DNA of 64,000 nucleotides, taken from Paralvinella palmiformis (Eukaryota; Annelida; Polychaeta; Terebellida; Alvinellidae). The stretch's first letter is position 1; each line of letters opens with the position of its first letter. The notes below the pieces were generated by a model, which made no database searches, was not told the origin of the DNA, and was given only the letters and a program-made list of their open reading frames with translations. The stretch covers positions 467,501-531,500 of the forward strand of contig JAODUP010000487.1 of NCBI GenBank assembly GCA_025642065.1, in the 5' to 3' direction. Made by a program: the position numbers and the translations under genes. Shown here piece after piece: positions 48,202 to 61,071 of the stretch.

Positions 48202-48435
48202 GGTTGCACTGGCTCAAAACATCAACGCCTAAACATAATTTAAAACTTTAAAACCCATATCTGCATAAATCTATATATCAATAAATCTATGCATACTTCA
48301 ACATAAACAAGCAAAAAATCTGAACTTCCACATATCTCTCTATATATACACATAGATCTATATACACATAGATCTATATACACATAGACCTATATACACG
48401 TCTGGGCTACTCATCAACGTTCCTGGAACGTCTAA
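48200..48435 (-). repeat. Dispersed hairpin element, copy 3 (inverted, 5' incomplete)
   Basis: On the minus strand it contains GTTGATGAGTAGCCCAGACG (core 48410-48417), an internal 17-bp tandem repeat (TATAGATCTATGTGTA, about 48345-48400), ATATGTGGAAG, and TTGAGCCAGTGCAACC near its end. All have counterparts in copies 1 and 2. The leading hairpin is not evident. Confidence 0.6.
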
Positions 48436-48439
48436 ATGG

Positions 48440-49640
48440 GTGGCGAATTATATAATGTTGCTGTTCATTGTTTAAATCTTAAACAATTGAACACAACATC
48501 GACAAAGACTGGTAATTAGCCGCGAATGGAAACAAAGATAAAACGATGAGTTAATGGAGTGATGACAATGTTGTGACAACGTGTTGGCGTCAGATGGCAT
48601 AATTCCCATTGTATGGCTCTGACTCTGGAAAAATGGGATTATGGCTAATGAAATGCTCCTTTGTTCATCGTGGCACGGGATCTCTTAATGGATCAGCATC
48701 CCGAGGGTAATTCATATAGCATTGTATACAGCAAACGGTCCTTTTGCGCTTGACTAATAGTTAAATGTAAAGTTGAGGTGAGCGCTGTCGATGTTTTATA
48801 ATACGTAGTTTATGATCCATGTCGCCTTACTGGTTCTTGTACTCTGGGCCTCATTCTGGATACATGTGGCCGGTCTGTAATATGACGTCACATCACCTAG
48901 CGGTAGCTGGGAACCTGCGCGTCATGTGTTCTCCGCCATTATTGTTAAGAAAGCTCAGCGCTACCTAGGAGCCTGTCCCGTTCGTTCGATAAGTATGAAT
49001 GGTGGCACGGTAACTCACGAATGGCCTCTGATTAAATTGTAGCCATGGTGATGGTAGAGAGGGGGGGGGGCGGATTGAGGAGGAGTTGCCATGGGAAGAT
49101 GAGTCCTGTACTCGTGGGGTGAAGGGCGAAGCACGAAGTGGACTGCCCAAGACACCCATTCCTTCCACGAAAGCAGGAGAAGCCACGAGCACGAGAGGAC
49201 CTTGGCTTATGGTGCTGGTGGGCCACTCGTTGTGCTGGTGGGCCATTGGTGCCGCCAGCCCATTGATACGAGCGTCCACCCACCCATCTGTCTATCTATC
49301 CGTCCGTCGGTCTGGCGGTCTGTGCTTCATTCAGACCTAAAAACACCCCCCCTTCTCTCTCTCTGTTAGCCAGCTGTTCTCGTGATCAATAAAATGCTGT
49401 GAGAGTGGAGAGTTATTGTCGCGGATGAAGATCATAAAGCTGGTGGTTTAATAGTAGATACACACAGAGACAGATACACACGCGCGTGCCATCCTGGAAA
49501 CATGGAAACAACGCGGCTAAATGCTTCCGTTGTCTCGTATGACAATGGCTGGCTGGCTGTCTGTCTGAGCCGTGGCTAGCTGGCGGGCAGCATCGATTTG
49601 ACCTAGGCAGCCTCCGAGTAATTATAAACACTTAATCGAC
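48440..49640. other. Non-coding, nothing recognised
   Basis: Unique DNA with a G run near 49062 and CTGG/GGCT repeats at about 49545-49565. Frames of about 70-105 codons lack recognisable content. Confidence 0.4.
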
Positions 49641-49873
49641 GTAATTAGGCCTCATTATATGGGATTCCCAGATGCCGGAGATTCGGTGGTCGGCGGACGG
49701 AGAGTGCGAGTACCGCTTCCGGGAACCGGGTCTTCCGGTATTTTGTGGACGTTTATCTTAACCGCCGCCCTCCCCCCTCCGCTAGTCTCCCGTGTGTTTG
49801 TTCTTCTCGGTCTCAGTAAGGACGTGCGCGGCTGTGGCTGGTCGAGCTCCTCTTCTCCGTCGGTGTTTCTGCG
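49640..49873 (+). other. Possible noncoding first exon and promoter
   Basis: A CpG-containing, GC-rich, repeat-free stretch ends at TGCG|GTAAGTG, a strong donor (GT at 49874). A frame beginning at 49659 (MGFPDAGDS...) is open through the donor but is Ser/Pro/Val-rich with no known domain, so a 5' UTR exon is as likely. Immediately upstream are GTAATTATAAACAC and CATTATATGGG, which could act as TATA-like elements. If real it may be another alternative promoter for the downstream part of the LIM locus or for a separate gene. Confidence 0.3.
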
Positions 49874-50283
49874 GTAAGTGTTGCCTAGTCGCCTGGGACT
49901 CGGAAGTTCATCGTATACGACCCACGCGTCGTCGTGTGGGAGAGAGAGAGAGAGAGATGCTCCCGAGCGTTGTCACAGCGTGTCCGCGGCACGAGGACGA
50001 ACCGACGCTAACCTATACGGTTCCGTCTAAAGAGGCGATCGGTGATGATGATGTTCACGCGATGGTGTCTTGTCTCATGCCATCGGATAGAATGGAGGAT
50101 ATATTATAACCGGGAGATGGCTGAGTTTAGAGATATGCCGTGCTGATAGGAGGATGTGTATTGGTTTTTGTCATAAGATATTGTGTGTAATTCTATTTTT
50201 GGTAAACACATTGGATGATGCCTCGCTTGGATAATGATATGTTATGGATATTTGCCGCATATTACACCGGATAGTTTGAGTGT

Positions 50284-50401
<118 letters not shown>

Positions 50402-50635
50402 TTCAGAAGGGCGGCGCATCACATTGATTGATGATTTCCTTATCATCCATCATCTTGTTCTGTTTATTATATGTTACTTTTGTATCAGTATGTTTTCGGT
50501 TGAAATCCTTTCCATTATAACTGATTGACACTTTGTGATGTGACAGAAACAGTTCCTAGAACGAGGTATATAATTAATATAAAACCTTAGAATATCATAG
50601 CCATCTTTGTCATGATATAGATAGGCAATATTTAT

Positions 50636-50636
<1 letters not shown>

Positions 50637-50688
<52 letters not shown>
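50637..50688. repeat. (TA)n microsatellite
   Basis: About 50 bp of TA. Confidence 0.97.
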
Positions 50689-50689
<1 letters not shown>

Positions 50690-51861
50690 AGAATGATATG
50701 ATTTCCTGTGTTGTTGTACAGTAAATCAATTCTCGGTGACAGTTTAGTCCGACAGGAAATCAAATGTGGTAACATCATTTTGTTCTTGGTGCTGGTTGCC
50801 TTGGTGACCTGGTAAATTGCCGTCACGGCGAATATAGATTCCCGCTGATTGACCCTTTTGTTGGTATCAGTCATGCCGCTGTAATCCCTCGGAAACCATA
50901 TCACCTTGGTAAAGTGATCACCATAACATAACCATCTCCATGGTAACCTCCATAGAAGGGCATGATTTCATAGGGACAGCTTAATGCCATTGTGACGTGG
51001 AATGGATAGACCGGTTTGAAAAGGAACGCCGTTGTTGGCGTAAACATTTAAATCCCGTCGTCGTGCGATGCTTTCTACTATCTTGTGTAGATAAGGATTT
51101 ATCTAGGAATTGTTGAAGAGGGTAAGGTTCGATTAGCATCTTCTACGTAAGACACTATATCACCAAAGTTGCAATAATAATAATAATAATAATAATAATA
51201 AGGTGTGAAAGAACATTTATCGTGAGTTTTAACCTACACTAATTTGGTTTATAATTTATTCGGAACTTTATGAGTGGGGGATGTTGTGTTTACGTTTTGC
51301 ATCTAACATTTACGAGTAGGAAGTGATCCGTTATGGAAAAATATTCCAGGATCAATATAACCATAAAGATTTCAGGGGTGGATCCCGATATTTTGTTTGC
51401 GATATAATTTATCATCGCTCTATTGTCACCGGAAGCGGCGTAATATTTTCCATGAGAACGTTAACTGATGTATGCATACAGGTTGCCTTCGTCGTAGACT
51501 TGTAGCTTGGTCTAATGTCGGAGTCCCTACCAGTTATGGGGATAATCGAGGAAGCTGGACTGCTGTTTGTTTGGACATGACGCCCTGTTGTGCTGGCATT
51601 CACTCAGACAGCTCCTCACTTCACAACAGCCACCTCCCAGCTTGTTTGTGGATGCCTTATAAGGTCAATCAGTGCACTTCCTAGCCAATTACTCAATAGG
51701 CATAGCACTGTTCGAGCAAAGTCTTGGCAGTCAGTCTGGAGCAGCCTAGATGATCCAGAAATTGCATCGTTGTGAAATATGTAGAACATATATCCTGATT
51801 TACCAGTTGAAGAGTTGTTTGGAGTGGTAATTAAACTGTCTTAAATTTTGTTCAATAGGCT

Positions 51862-51862
<1 letters not shown>

Positions 51863-51917
<55 letters not shown>

Positions 51918-51930
51918 GCCAATTAATGCC

Positions 51931-51989
<59 letters not shown>
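51863..51989. repeat. Two (TA)n tracts
   Basis: TA runs at 51863-51912 and 51934-51989 are separated by about 20 bp of unique sequence. Confidence 0.97.
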
Positions 51990-51991
<2 letters not shown>

Positions 51992-54900
51992 CTGCAAATA
52001 CTGAAATACTGTTCTTCATCAGTATTGTAATTTCCTCACCGTTTTTGTTAAATATTTGTCGGTTATATTAATTCAGAAGAAAAATGAGACAGGTTTTCAT
52101 TGTTAGATGCTATCCTTTTCCTGGAATACTGCTTAATATCTGACAGCTGAATGCAGAGTTATATGCTCAAGTGTAAATGAACGTAATTTACAAGAAAGTG
52201 GTCCTTTATTAGACATCAAACCCAAATCTGGAAAACAGTCGTTTTCCTTTTTCGTAATTAACAAGAATGTCTATTAGCTATGTAGTGCTACTCATGTGTG
52301 TGTGTGTGGTTCTGATCCAGACTTTATCCGGGCAAATTAGTTGGGTCTTTTCCTTAATTCGGTCCAGTGGTATTACAGCTGCTTAACATTCTAGTTGTGA
52401 CTTGCTCAGGTAGTGCCCGATCCAGATGGGGCAAGTTTCGGCTTAGTTGCCACGGTTACAGATGATCCGGATGACAGTCGTCATCAGATGTGCGTGTGCG
52501 TGTCTGCGCGCGGTGTTTCCTCGTTCCTAGTTGGTCATTTTCTCGGGATGTGGTCACGTGCGCAGAACGAACGTACCGAATGACAACACAAAGCCGTGGC
52601 TTCCCGTCCATAATGAGAACTAATTTACAATACACTGCTCGGCGAACGGCTCCTTACGGGCATCGATATGGCCCACGCCGTTGTCATGGCAATACTTCGT
52701 CTAAAGCGGATTTTCCAGCAGCACTGATAGGTGATTGATGGGTGATTACAGCCGGATGACGTTCAGCTTGCTTCTGGCCACTTCCCTGTAGCAGGCACTG
52801 CGTTTAATCGCTGGCCTTCTCCCTATCCATCCACCACCCCCCCCCCCGTCAACTGCAGCCGGACGTGTAAATACTAGAAAATCTGCAATCTCTCTGATGG
52901 CTTTATAATGTTGGCTATTGCGCGCGGCTCGATGTCGATGAAGGCTGGCCAGTCGGTTCGGTTACCTGGAATTATATCGGATTGTGTCCTACCTTGATTT
53001 AGTGCAGTGAGCGAGCGAGTCAGCGCTTTATTTAGTGTCAGCTTGGACGTGCGGTCGACCATTCCCTAACTCTAGTCACCGCCATCTGTATCATAGACAT
53101 AAGTATGCCTATGCCACCGCGGCCACCGGGTGTCGGGGGAGAAGTGCTGGCTGCTGAAACGAGATGATGAGTGCCTAGCCTTTTATTGATGGATGAAACG
53201 TCCTAGAGAGTTTTACGTCATCTCTGTGGTGCAGTGCGCTGTACTAAGATAGTGCCCTCGTACGTCGATGGGAACGAATGGATTTTTGTTAACTCCCCAT
53301 TCCCAGGTTGAAACTCTGTAAATAATCGATGGTTGTTCAAACAAGTGTATACATTTTTATTATTAATCTCGCTTGGGAAGGTATAATAGGAAACAGTGGT
53401 GAAGAATCGAAGACAAAGTGGCCGCTGGCTTGTATAAATGTTTAAACTTATTGCACCGGAGTCAGATGGTTTCTTATTTTTTCGTAGTTTTTCATCACCA
53501 GTAATATGTCAGCCATGTTTCGTAATTTGTATAGGAAAACCTGATCCCTTGCCGGGCCATCCTTCATATTTACTGACATATCACGTGCTCCTCTGTGGCC
53601 GTCGTAAGCGGTTGCTTTTGTGCACCGGGAGGCACCAGGGATGAGATTTTTGTGCATCCTTTCCGATATTTATAGCCCACTTAATCGGATTGTGCGAAGC
53701 GGAATATGCCAACTTTCCTCTGATGGCATCAGTAATTATATTCCAAGTTCCGCACTGCTATGACCGTTCGACGTGTTCTCATTTGATTGCGCAATTTGCA
53801 CTAACGCGATCATCGCGGGTTGAGGATTTTTTTTTTTTGGGGGGGGGGCTCCTGTTGGCGAATGTTTACATTACCGAGGCAGGCAAACCATCCCCTCAAC
53901 AGAAATGATAGCTATCGATCTGTGGTTAGGTAAACATATGTCTCGTATTGTTATGAAACATTATTGTATCCGATCACATTTACACGAGTGCGGATGAGGG
54001 CGAAGCAATCGGATATATAATCATTGGGATGCTCGAGCATGAAGTTTGAGAAAACCACTCCCTGTCCAGGAATTAGCAAAAGATTGCTGCATTCAGTCAG
54101 AGAAACGACGTCCTGCCGAAATGTATTAGCACTTTGCCAAAAAAACAAAACAAGGCGTAAACAAAACATGGTGTCAAATGTTCAACGTCACGTGTCAGCA
54201 AAATATCGAACACCGTACTACGCTGTGGTTAAGAATCGCTCTTCCGGATCAGTGAATACGACGGTGTTTGTTGATCTGGTATTGTTGGTGGATTGTTTCC
54301 ATTCAGCTTGATAATGCAAGTTGAGAAGAGCTCGACGATCCTGGAATATTTAAATGATCACGTGATTGTTATTGATACGTATTGAAAATAAGAATCACGA
54401 TTACGTAATTCGGGATTTGGCTTTGGTCAAAAGGTGGTTCAGTGTCTGGTGTCATTTAGCAAATATGAAGGACTCGGTCTTATTCTTCTTGCTAAATCCT
54501 TAAGCGGTCTGCTAATTGATCTGAAAGTTTTCTGTGTACGATGACGAGGAAATATTTACCTCGTTATGGTAATTAGTTGACTCTTCTCAGTGAACTTCGG
54601 CATTAATCGGTGTTTGGTGACAATTTCTTGTGTTTGCGTTCGGAATTCGATGTTCTTAACCGGGCAGAAGCGATTATTGGCTAAAACTACTCCGATGTCA
54701 CCAGGTACACATATCCCCCCCCCCACACACACACAAATGAGGTCAAAAATTAAACCAGTTTATTGCTTTGTTATAAGTCATGTTGGTGCTGCGATACTCT
54801 GTGAACATATAGAGATATACACAATCCAAAAATTAATTTGGCGTATTTGGTAATCTGTAGTTGTCATCACTGCCCGCTGCCCATATATAGGTCAAATTCT

Positions 54901-55102
54901 ACTGATAAAATGTTATGTTGATGAAATTCGTTGGTTATCGATTGATGTGTTTTCCAGACGTGTTTATCTATTTCTCAGCACGTGTCACCTGGCTAAAGTG
55001 AATTAATGCGAACACGATAATAACAGGGCGATGATAGGCCTTCTTCTGGCTTCTTGTCTATTGATTATGCTTCAACTGAAATGTTTCAACCGACTGACCG
55101 AC

Positions 55103-55129
55103 CAGACAGACAGACAGACAGACAGACAT

Positions 55130-55168
<39 letters not shown>
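55103..55168. repeat. (GACA)n microsatellite
   Basis: About sixteen GACA units with a TACA and a CACA variant, the same motif as the array at 14.6 kb. Confidence 0.97.
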
Positions 55169-55395
55169 CAGACAGACATTGAGATGAACGGACAGCTCGA
55201 CAATCGGAGAGGCGAAGACAGACAACAGACCGATGTATCATCTGACGTGATAAAAATTTCTCCCGTTTCTAAATCTTTGCGACAAGACGTACTGGAGGCG
55301 ACATTGTTATGAGTCAGTCAGTCGGTCGTGCTGCTTGTGCGTGTATAATACTGGCGATGTATTGGTGGGGGATCGTCGTCCCTGTTAAGTCAGTA

Positions 55396-55398
<3 letters not shown>

Positions 55399-55442
<44 letters not shown>
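55399..55442. repeat. (TA)n microsatellite
   Basis: About 44 bp of TA. Confidence 0.97.
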
Positions 55443-55443
<1 letters not shown>

Positions 55444-55726
55444 CAGGTAAATGACTCCTAAACGAAGTGATCAATCTTCGGTTCTGAAGTGTTGTATCAG
55501 TTCTCCACATACTGCTGTGTACTAATGATGACTTAGGTCTATTAGCGCCGCTTGTCTGGTTTTAGTTAATTAGTTAATGTCTTATTACTGATAGGTGTGC
55601 TAGCTTATGTTTGGGGTATACTCAGTTTTTGAGAAAGTGAATGAATATAGAATAGAATGGAATATTTTATTTTTAGCATTTACAAAACAGACACTGTATG
55701 TTACAGTTAATCTGTATGCTGTATGA

Positions 55727-55799
55727 TCAGGTAATATGTATATTACCTGAAGTTTTCAGTTACCAGTAGACATATTACCTGAATATTTCAGGTAATATA
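55727..55799. repeat. Cluster of two CAGGTAATA palindromes
   Basis: 55727-55750 is an inverted repeat of TCAGGTAATA (one mismatched pair at the centre). 55771-55799 is a second one, CATATTACCTGAA / TTCAGGTAATATA, with a 3-bp spacer and one mismatch. The same half-site, CAGGTAATA, occurs in both. Confidence 0.9.
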
Positions 55800-55828
55800 C
55801 ATATAGCCTGATTATGCCGATTAATTGT

Positions 55829-55925
55829 AACACACACGCACGCACACAGGCACACAGGCACACAGGCACGCACGCACACAGGCACGCACGCACACACACA
55901 CACACACACGCACACACACACAGGT
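55829..55925. repeat. Degenerate (CA)n with CACG and GGCA variants
   Basis: About 95 bp of CA-based repeat with AGGCACA units, ending in a C run. Confidence 0.9.
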
Positions 55926-56039
55926 ACCCCCCCACACACATGGAAATTAACATGTTATTACAACATACTGTGGAATGCTGTATCGCCAGTGTAGCTAGGA
56001 AGCTATTTCCCACTGATCTATGATCCATAAAAGTGTGGT

Positions 56040-56354
56040 GCGCGCCACCCCCCTCTCTCTCTCTCTGTGTGTACGTGCGCGCGTGTGTGTGTCGCCATCC
56101 ACCAGCAATATTACATCAAAAAGGAAAAGAAATATTACATATTGAGAGGTTATATAGAATCAGTGAGTGAATGATTGAGTGATTGAGTGAGTGAGCGAGC
56201 GAGCGAGTGGGTGTGTAAGTCAGTGAATGAGGCAAGAAGGTAGGCAGTTGGGAAGATGGCCAGGTATGCAATTAGCACATCACCGATTGAGTCCCTGAGT
56301 GATTAGTTACCTTGTCATACTGGAAAGGAAACCACCAGCTGATTCTCTCCATTT
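56040..56354. other. Non-coding, short simple repeats
   Basis: CT and GT/GC runs at 56050-56092 and a GAGT/GAGC-rich patch at about 56160-56225. Confidence 0.5.
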
Positions 56355-59300
56355 CATAGAATTGATTGGATTTGTATGCTTATGAGGTATTTGACCCTCC
56401 AGCAAATATCACAAGGCATATTATGCTGCGGTTAAGATGTGCCTTTTTCTGTGCGTGGCGACTGTATGTTTCCAGGTCCTCGCGTTCTAAGAAAAGTTGA
56501 TCTAGAGCTGTATATTCCGTGCACTATTTGCGTCTTTGGAGGCACGCCGTTTAAGTGTTTGGCCTGGATATCCAGCATTTAAATGACTGTAGCAGACACA
56601 GTACGCTCTTAAAGCATGTACTCCTGACTCAGAAATAGAAATATCTATTGCATCTCGAGCGGTGGTATTGGACACAGCTCGTGCGTGTTTGTGGTTTTAT
56701 ATAAATGTTCTGATATAATCTACCTTGGTTGTATGGGAATAGAATTATCTTTCCCAGGTCCAGTTATGTCTAGTTTGTACTATGACATTCAAGATTAGTT
56801 CTAATTTGTTTGTCATAAATAACATTTAAGAACCACAATAGTTAGAATAGCATAAAATATGATGTCAGGTTTGAAAATGATAGCATAGTTCAAACAGTGG
56901 GGCGAAGCTATGACGCTATTACGGTCTGCTTCAGCGCAGATGTCGTCTTTTTAATAGTAATTAAGATAAACAGTTTTAATTGTAGTCGCTTCATGACGAC
57001 TGCCCTGTTGTAAAAACTGATCTTTAAAGACAGTGACAATTGGGCTATATGGTTTATATAGTATTGCTTTGAAGAAAGATACAGCAATTGAAAAATAGCT
57101 ATAAATAGGGCTGCTTAGATAATTGTTAAATATTCTTCACTCACTGTTGTGATTCACTTGGGTGTTTACACCAAACCTACGGCTGTAGGTGATTCGTATT
57201 GGATTTTGCTTAGTGCTAGGACTGGTGAACATTACTACTTTTCGCAGTAAAAATAAAAAGTCGCTACTCTGGATTCAGTCCCCTGAAGAAACGTCCAGAG
57301 TTTGAATTATTATACACCGAGATTCTCTGTGCCTGTGCCTTATTATACACAGCTAAAACACACATTGCCCGTGCCAGAGATTGAGGTTCGTGTTTTCTTT
57401 TTACCAATTTTGTAATATTTGATATAAAGGGTTAGTGACGAGTAGGTCATAGAATTGATTGGATTTGTATGCTTATGAGGTATTTGACCCTCCAGCAAAT
57501 ATCACAAGGCATATTATGCTGCGGTTGCCTTTTTCTGTGCGTGGAGACTGTATGTTTCCAGGTCCATGCGTTCTAAGAAAAGTTGATCTAGAGCTGTATA
57601 TTCCGTGCACTATTTGCGTCTTTGGAGGCACGCCGTTTAAGTGTTTGGCCTGGTTATCCAGCATTTAAATGACTGTAGCAGACACAGTACGCTCTTAAAG
57701 CATGTACTCCTGACTCAGGAATAGAAACATTGCATCGCATCTCGAGCGGTGGCATTGGACACAGCTCGCGCGGTTGGTGGGTTTTATATAACAACTTATA
57801 TAATTCACCTTGGTTGTATGTGGGAATAGAATTATCTTTCCTAGGTCCAGTTATGTCCAGTTTGTACTATGACATTCAAGATTAGCTCTAATCTGCTTGT
57901 CATAAATAACATTTAAGAACTACAATAGTTAGAATAGTATAAATTAGGTCAGGTTTGAAAATGATAGTATAGTTCAAACAGTACGGAAGCTATGACGCGC
58001 TATTACGGTCTGCTTCAGCGCAGATGTCAGTCTTTTAATAGTAATTAAGATAAACAGTTTTAATAGTAGTCGCTTCATGACGCCTGCCCGTTGTGAAAAC
58101 TGATCTTTGAAGACAGTGACAATTGGGTTATATGGTTTATATAGTATTGCTTTGAAGAAAGATACAGCAATTAAAAAATAGCTATAAATAGGGCTGCTTA
58201 GATAATTAAGCTAAACATTCTCACTACTGCCGTGATCTGACTTGGGGTTTCCCCCAAACCCCCGGCTGATTTTATTTTATTTTGCTTGGCGGCTTAGGGA
58301 CTGGTGAGACATTACACATGTCTCAGCAAGAAAAGTCGCCACTCTGGATTCAGTCCCCTGAAGAAACGTCCAGAGTTTGAATTCACGGTTCGAGATTCTC
58401 TGTGCCTGTGCCTTATTATACACAGCTAAAACACACATTGCCCGTGCCAGAGATTGAGGTTCGTGTTTTCTTTTTACCAAAATTTTTAATATTTGATATA
58501 AAGGGTTAGTGACGAGTAGGTCATAAATTGTTTGGGATTTGTATGTTTTGAGGTATTTCCCCTCCGCAAATATCACAAGGCATATTATGTGCGGTTAAGA
58601 TGTCCCTTTTTTCTGTGCGTGGCGACTGTATTTTTCCCAGGTCCTCCGTTCTAAGAAAATTGATTAGAGCTTATTTTCCCGTGCACTATTTCGTTTTTGG
58701 AGGCCGCCGTTTAAGTGTTTGGCCTGGTTATCCAGCATTTAAATGACTGTAGCAGAACAGTACGCTCTTAAAGCATGTACTCCTGACTCAGGAATAGAAA
58801 CACTGCATCGCATCTCGAGCGGTGGCATTGGACACAGCTCGCGCGGTTGGTGGGTTTTATATAAAACAAAAACCTTTGGGTTTTATGTGGGAATAGAATT
58901 ATCTTTCCTAGGTCCAGTTATGTCCAGTTTGTCTATGACATTCAAGATTAGCTCTAATCTGCTTGTCGTAAATAACATTTAAGAACTTTTAAATAGATAA
59001 ATTAGGTCAGGTTTGAAAATGTAGCATAGTTCAAAAGTACGGGAACCGCTTTACGGTCTGCTTCAGCGCAGATGTCAGTCTTTTAATAGTAATTAAGATA
59101 AACAGTTTTTAAATTTTAGTCGCTTCATGACGCCTGCCCGTTGTGAAAACTGATCTTTTAAGACAGTGACAATTGGGTTATATGGTTTATATGTATTGTT
59201 TAAGAAAGATACAGCAATTGAAAAAAATAAAATAGGGCTGCTTGATAATTGTAAACATTCTCACACTGCCGTGATCTGACTTGGGTGTTTTACACCCAAA

Positions 59301-59462
59301 CTCCACGGCTGTAGGTGATTCGTATTTTGATTTTGCTTGGCGGCTTAGGGACTGGTGAGACATTACACATGTCTCAGCAAGAAAAGTCGCCACTCTGGAT
59401 TCAGTCCCTGGGAAAATGATTTGAAATTCCCGGGTCAATTTTTTTTCCATTATACACAGCTA
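56355..59462. repeat. Three tandem copies of a ~1.08-kb unit
   Basis: Unit starts at 56355, 57448 and 58522, each with TCATA(GA)ATTG-TTGG-ATTTGTATG. The copies are collinear through CAAATATCACAAGGCATATT, GAGCTGTATATTCC, CGAGCGGTGG, GACATTCAAGATTAG, CTGCTTCAGCGCAGATGTC and the AGTCCCCTGAAGAAACG segment. Period is 1093 then 1074 bp. An open frame at 57459-57668 is broken by small indels in the other copies, so it is not conserved coding sequence. Copy 3 carries many 1-3 base changes, often in short homopolymers, and ends in (CA)n at about 59465. An 88-bp piece also occurs at 20095-20183. Confidence 0.95.
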
Positions 59463-59463
59463 A

Positions 59464-59501
<38 letters not shown>
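59463..59501. repeat. (CA)n microsatellite
   Basis: About 32 bp of CA at the end of the tandem block, followed by GA-rich sequence to about 59558. Confidence 0.95.
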
Positions 59502-59505
<4 letters not shown>

Positions 59506-60124
59506 GGGGAAAATTATAGATGGATAGATATATAGAGGGAGAGGGAGAGAGAGAGAAAGCACTCGCACGACACCTGTGTACTTCCTTCAATTTCATTTAT
59601 GCGCTTGTGTATACATCTAAATAACTTACAGTTTATGTACCTCTACTACACCTGCCTATTTCGATCAAACACAGTTATACTCAGATTCTGAGTACACCAT
59701 ACTCACTCAGTGGTGCACCAGAAACCTCTGGTTAGTTACAGCTATAAAACACCTGTTGGTGGTGCCACCTAGTGATCAGTGTAAATCCTAAGTGCACTAG
59801 AAAGTGCACTAGAAATATATGTTGAGTACGAACGGGTTTATGGGAAGGGGGTGAGGGTAGATAATGTGGGGGTAGGGCCGACGCAAGGTATTTATTGTAA
59901 TTTTATCAGTTATTACAAGAAAACAACTGATCGTGTTGATTGAACATATCAGCGTAATCTGTTTTGTTTGATCAGCACTCGGCTCACTACAACCAATTAG
60001 CTTATCGGGTTTTCGCCATGTTAACACGTGTTTGGTCAGTTGTTGGGCCGATGTTAATCAGTTATATTACAGGTAGGTAATGATTCAGCCGTGATACAGA
60101 CTGAGTAATATTCGTCTGGTTGAG

Positions 60125-60750
60125 ACTAGGGTATCCAGGTGTGATTTTGGACATCGTTGAGTGTACAGGCGTGTCGGGGGTTAGTATTAGGTACTCAGGT
60201 GTGTTATGGGCAGTACGAAGTGTCCAGGTGTGTTTTGGGCAGTGTATATGTCACTCTGTTGTGGGCCGTGTATTGTTCAGGCGTGTTACGGACAACATCA
60301 GGTGGTATCTAGACCAAATGTGAACAAAATCCAGTTTCAACGTATATTTAGGACAGTGTCGTATTCGACTGAGTTACGGATGGTATGAGGTATATTTGTC
60401 TGTAATATAGACAATGTAGGGATTCATATATGCTATAGAGAGAATGAAGTTTCCAGGTATGTTATGTACACCCTAAAGTGTCACACTATGGGATGGCCAA
60501 TGTGCAGTATCTAGATGCTATATCTAAGATATGCTATGGATAGTTTGAAGTGTCCATGGGGTGTCATGGCCAGTTTAACGCGTTCGGATGGATTGCGTTT
60601 GGCTTATATTGTTTCCACGTATGCCGTCGACGCTGTGAAGAGTCCAGTTGCGTTGTGGACAGTATAAAGTGTCCAATCGTGTTGCGGAGTCTCGCCGACG
60701 TTCGAAAGTGTCCAGGTGTGTTTCACGTATCGGTTTGTCCACAGGTGTTC
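60125..60750. repeat. Decayed minisatellite, ~30-40 bp period
   Basis: The phrase (GTG)TCCAGGTGTGTT(A/T)TGG(A/G)CAGT recurs in many diverged forms: about 60131, 60196, 60220, 60278, 60452, 60550, 60645, 60678 and 60708. Spacing varies, so this is an old, degraded tandem array. It ends about 300 bp before the exon candidate at 61072. Confidence 0.65.
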
Positions 60751-61071
60751 TTCGCGTCTAATGGCGGCAGGACACGCCACTGCCCAACTAACAGGAAACA
60801 ATTTGCGACAGACCGCCATGATTACCCTATGATGGAACTCTAGTCGACACAGCGCACGGATAAGAATCGTTTCTGGAACGGGAAGACAGGCAGAGATAAG
60901 AAAACAAACAAACAAACAAACAGTAAACAAAATACGACACTCTACTAATGGCTGGTTACTGTCCATGAAAGTCGGGAACAACAATCAGTCGCTGGATAGA
61001 CGGAGGAAGAGTTACAGTATATTTGGATAACGTCGAGTGTTGACATTTTGTTATCGTGTGAGGATTTCTCG
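60751..61071. other. Sequence upstream of the 61072 exon candidate
   Basis: Contains a short (AAAC)n run at 60901-60922. No clear TATA box. GTTACAG at 61011-61017 could be an acceptor but has no pyrimidine tract. Confidence 0.35.

Noticed and set aside
57270..57305. Hammerhead-like CTGAAGAAACGTC in the tandem repeat
   Set aside because: It has the words CTGANGA and GAAAC-GTC, but these overlap with no room for stem II. A plain hairpin explains the segment.
57459..57668. 69-codon ORF in the tandem repeat
   Set aside because: Indels of 1-5 bases in the other two copies shift the frame, so the frame is not under selection.
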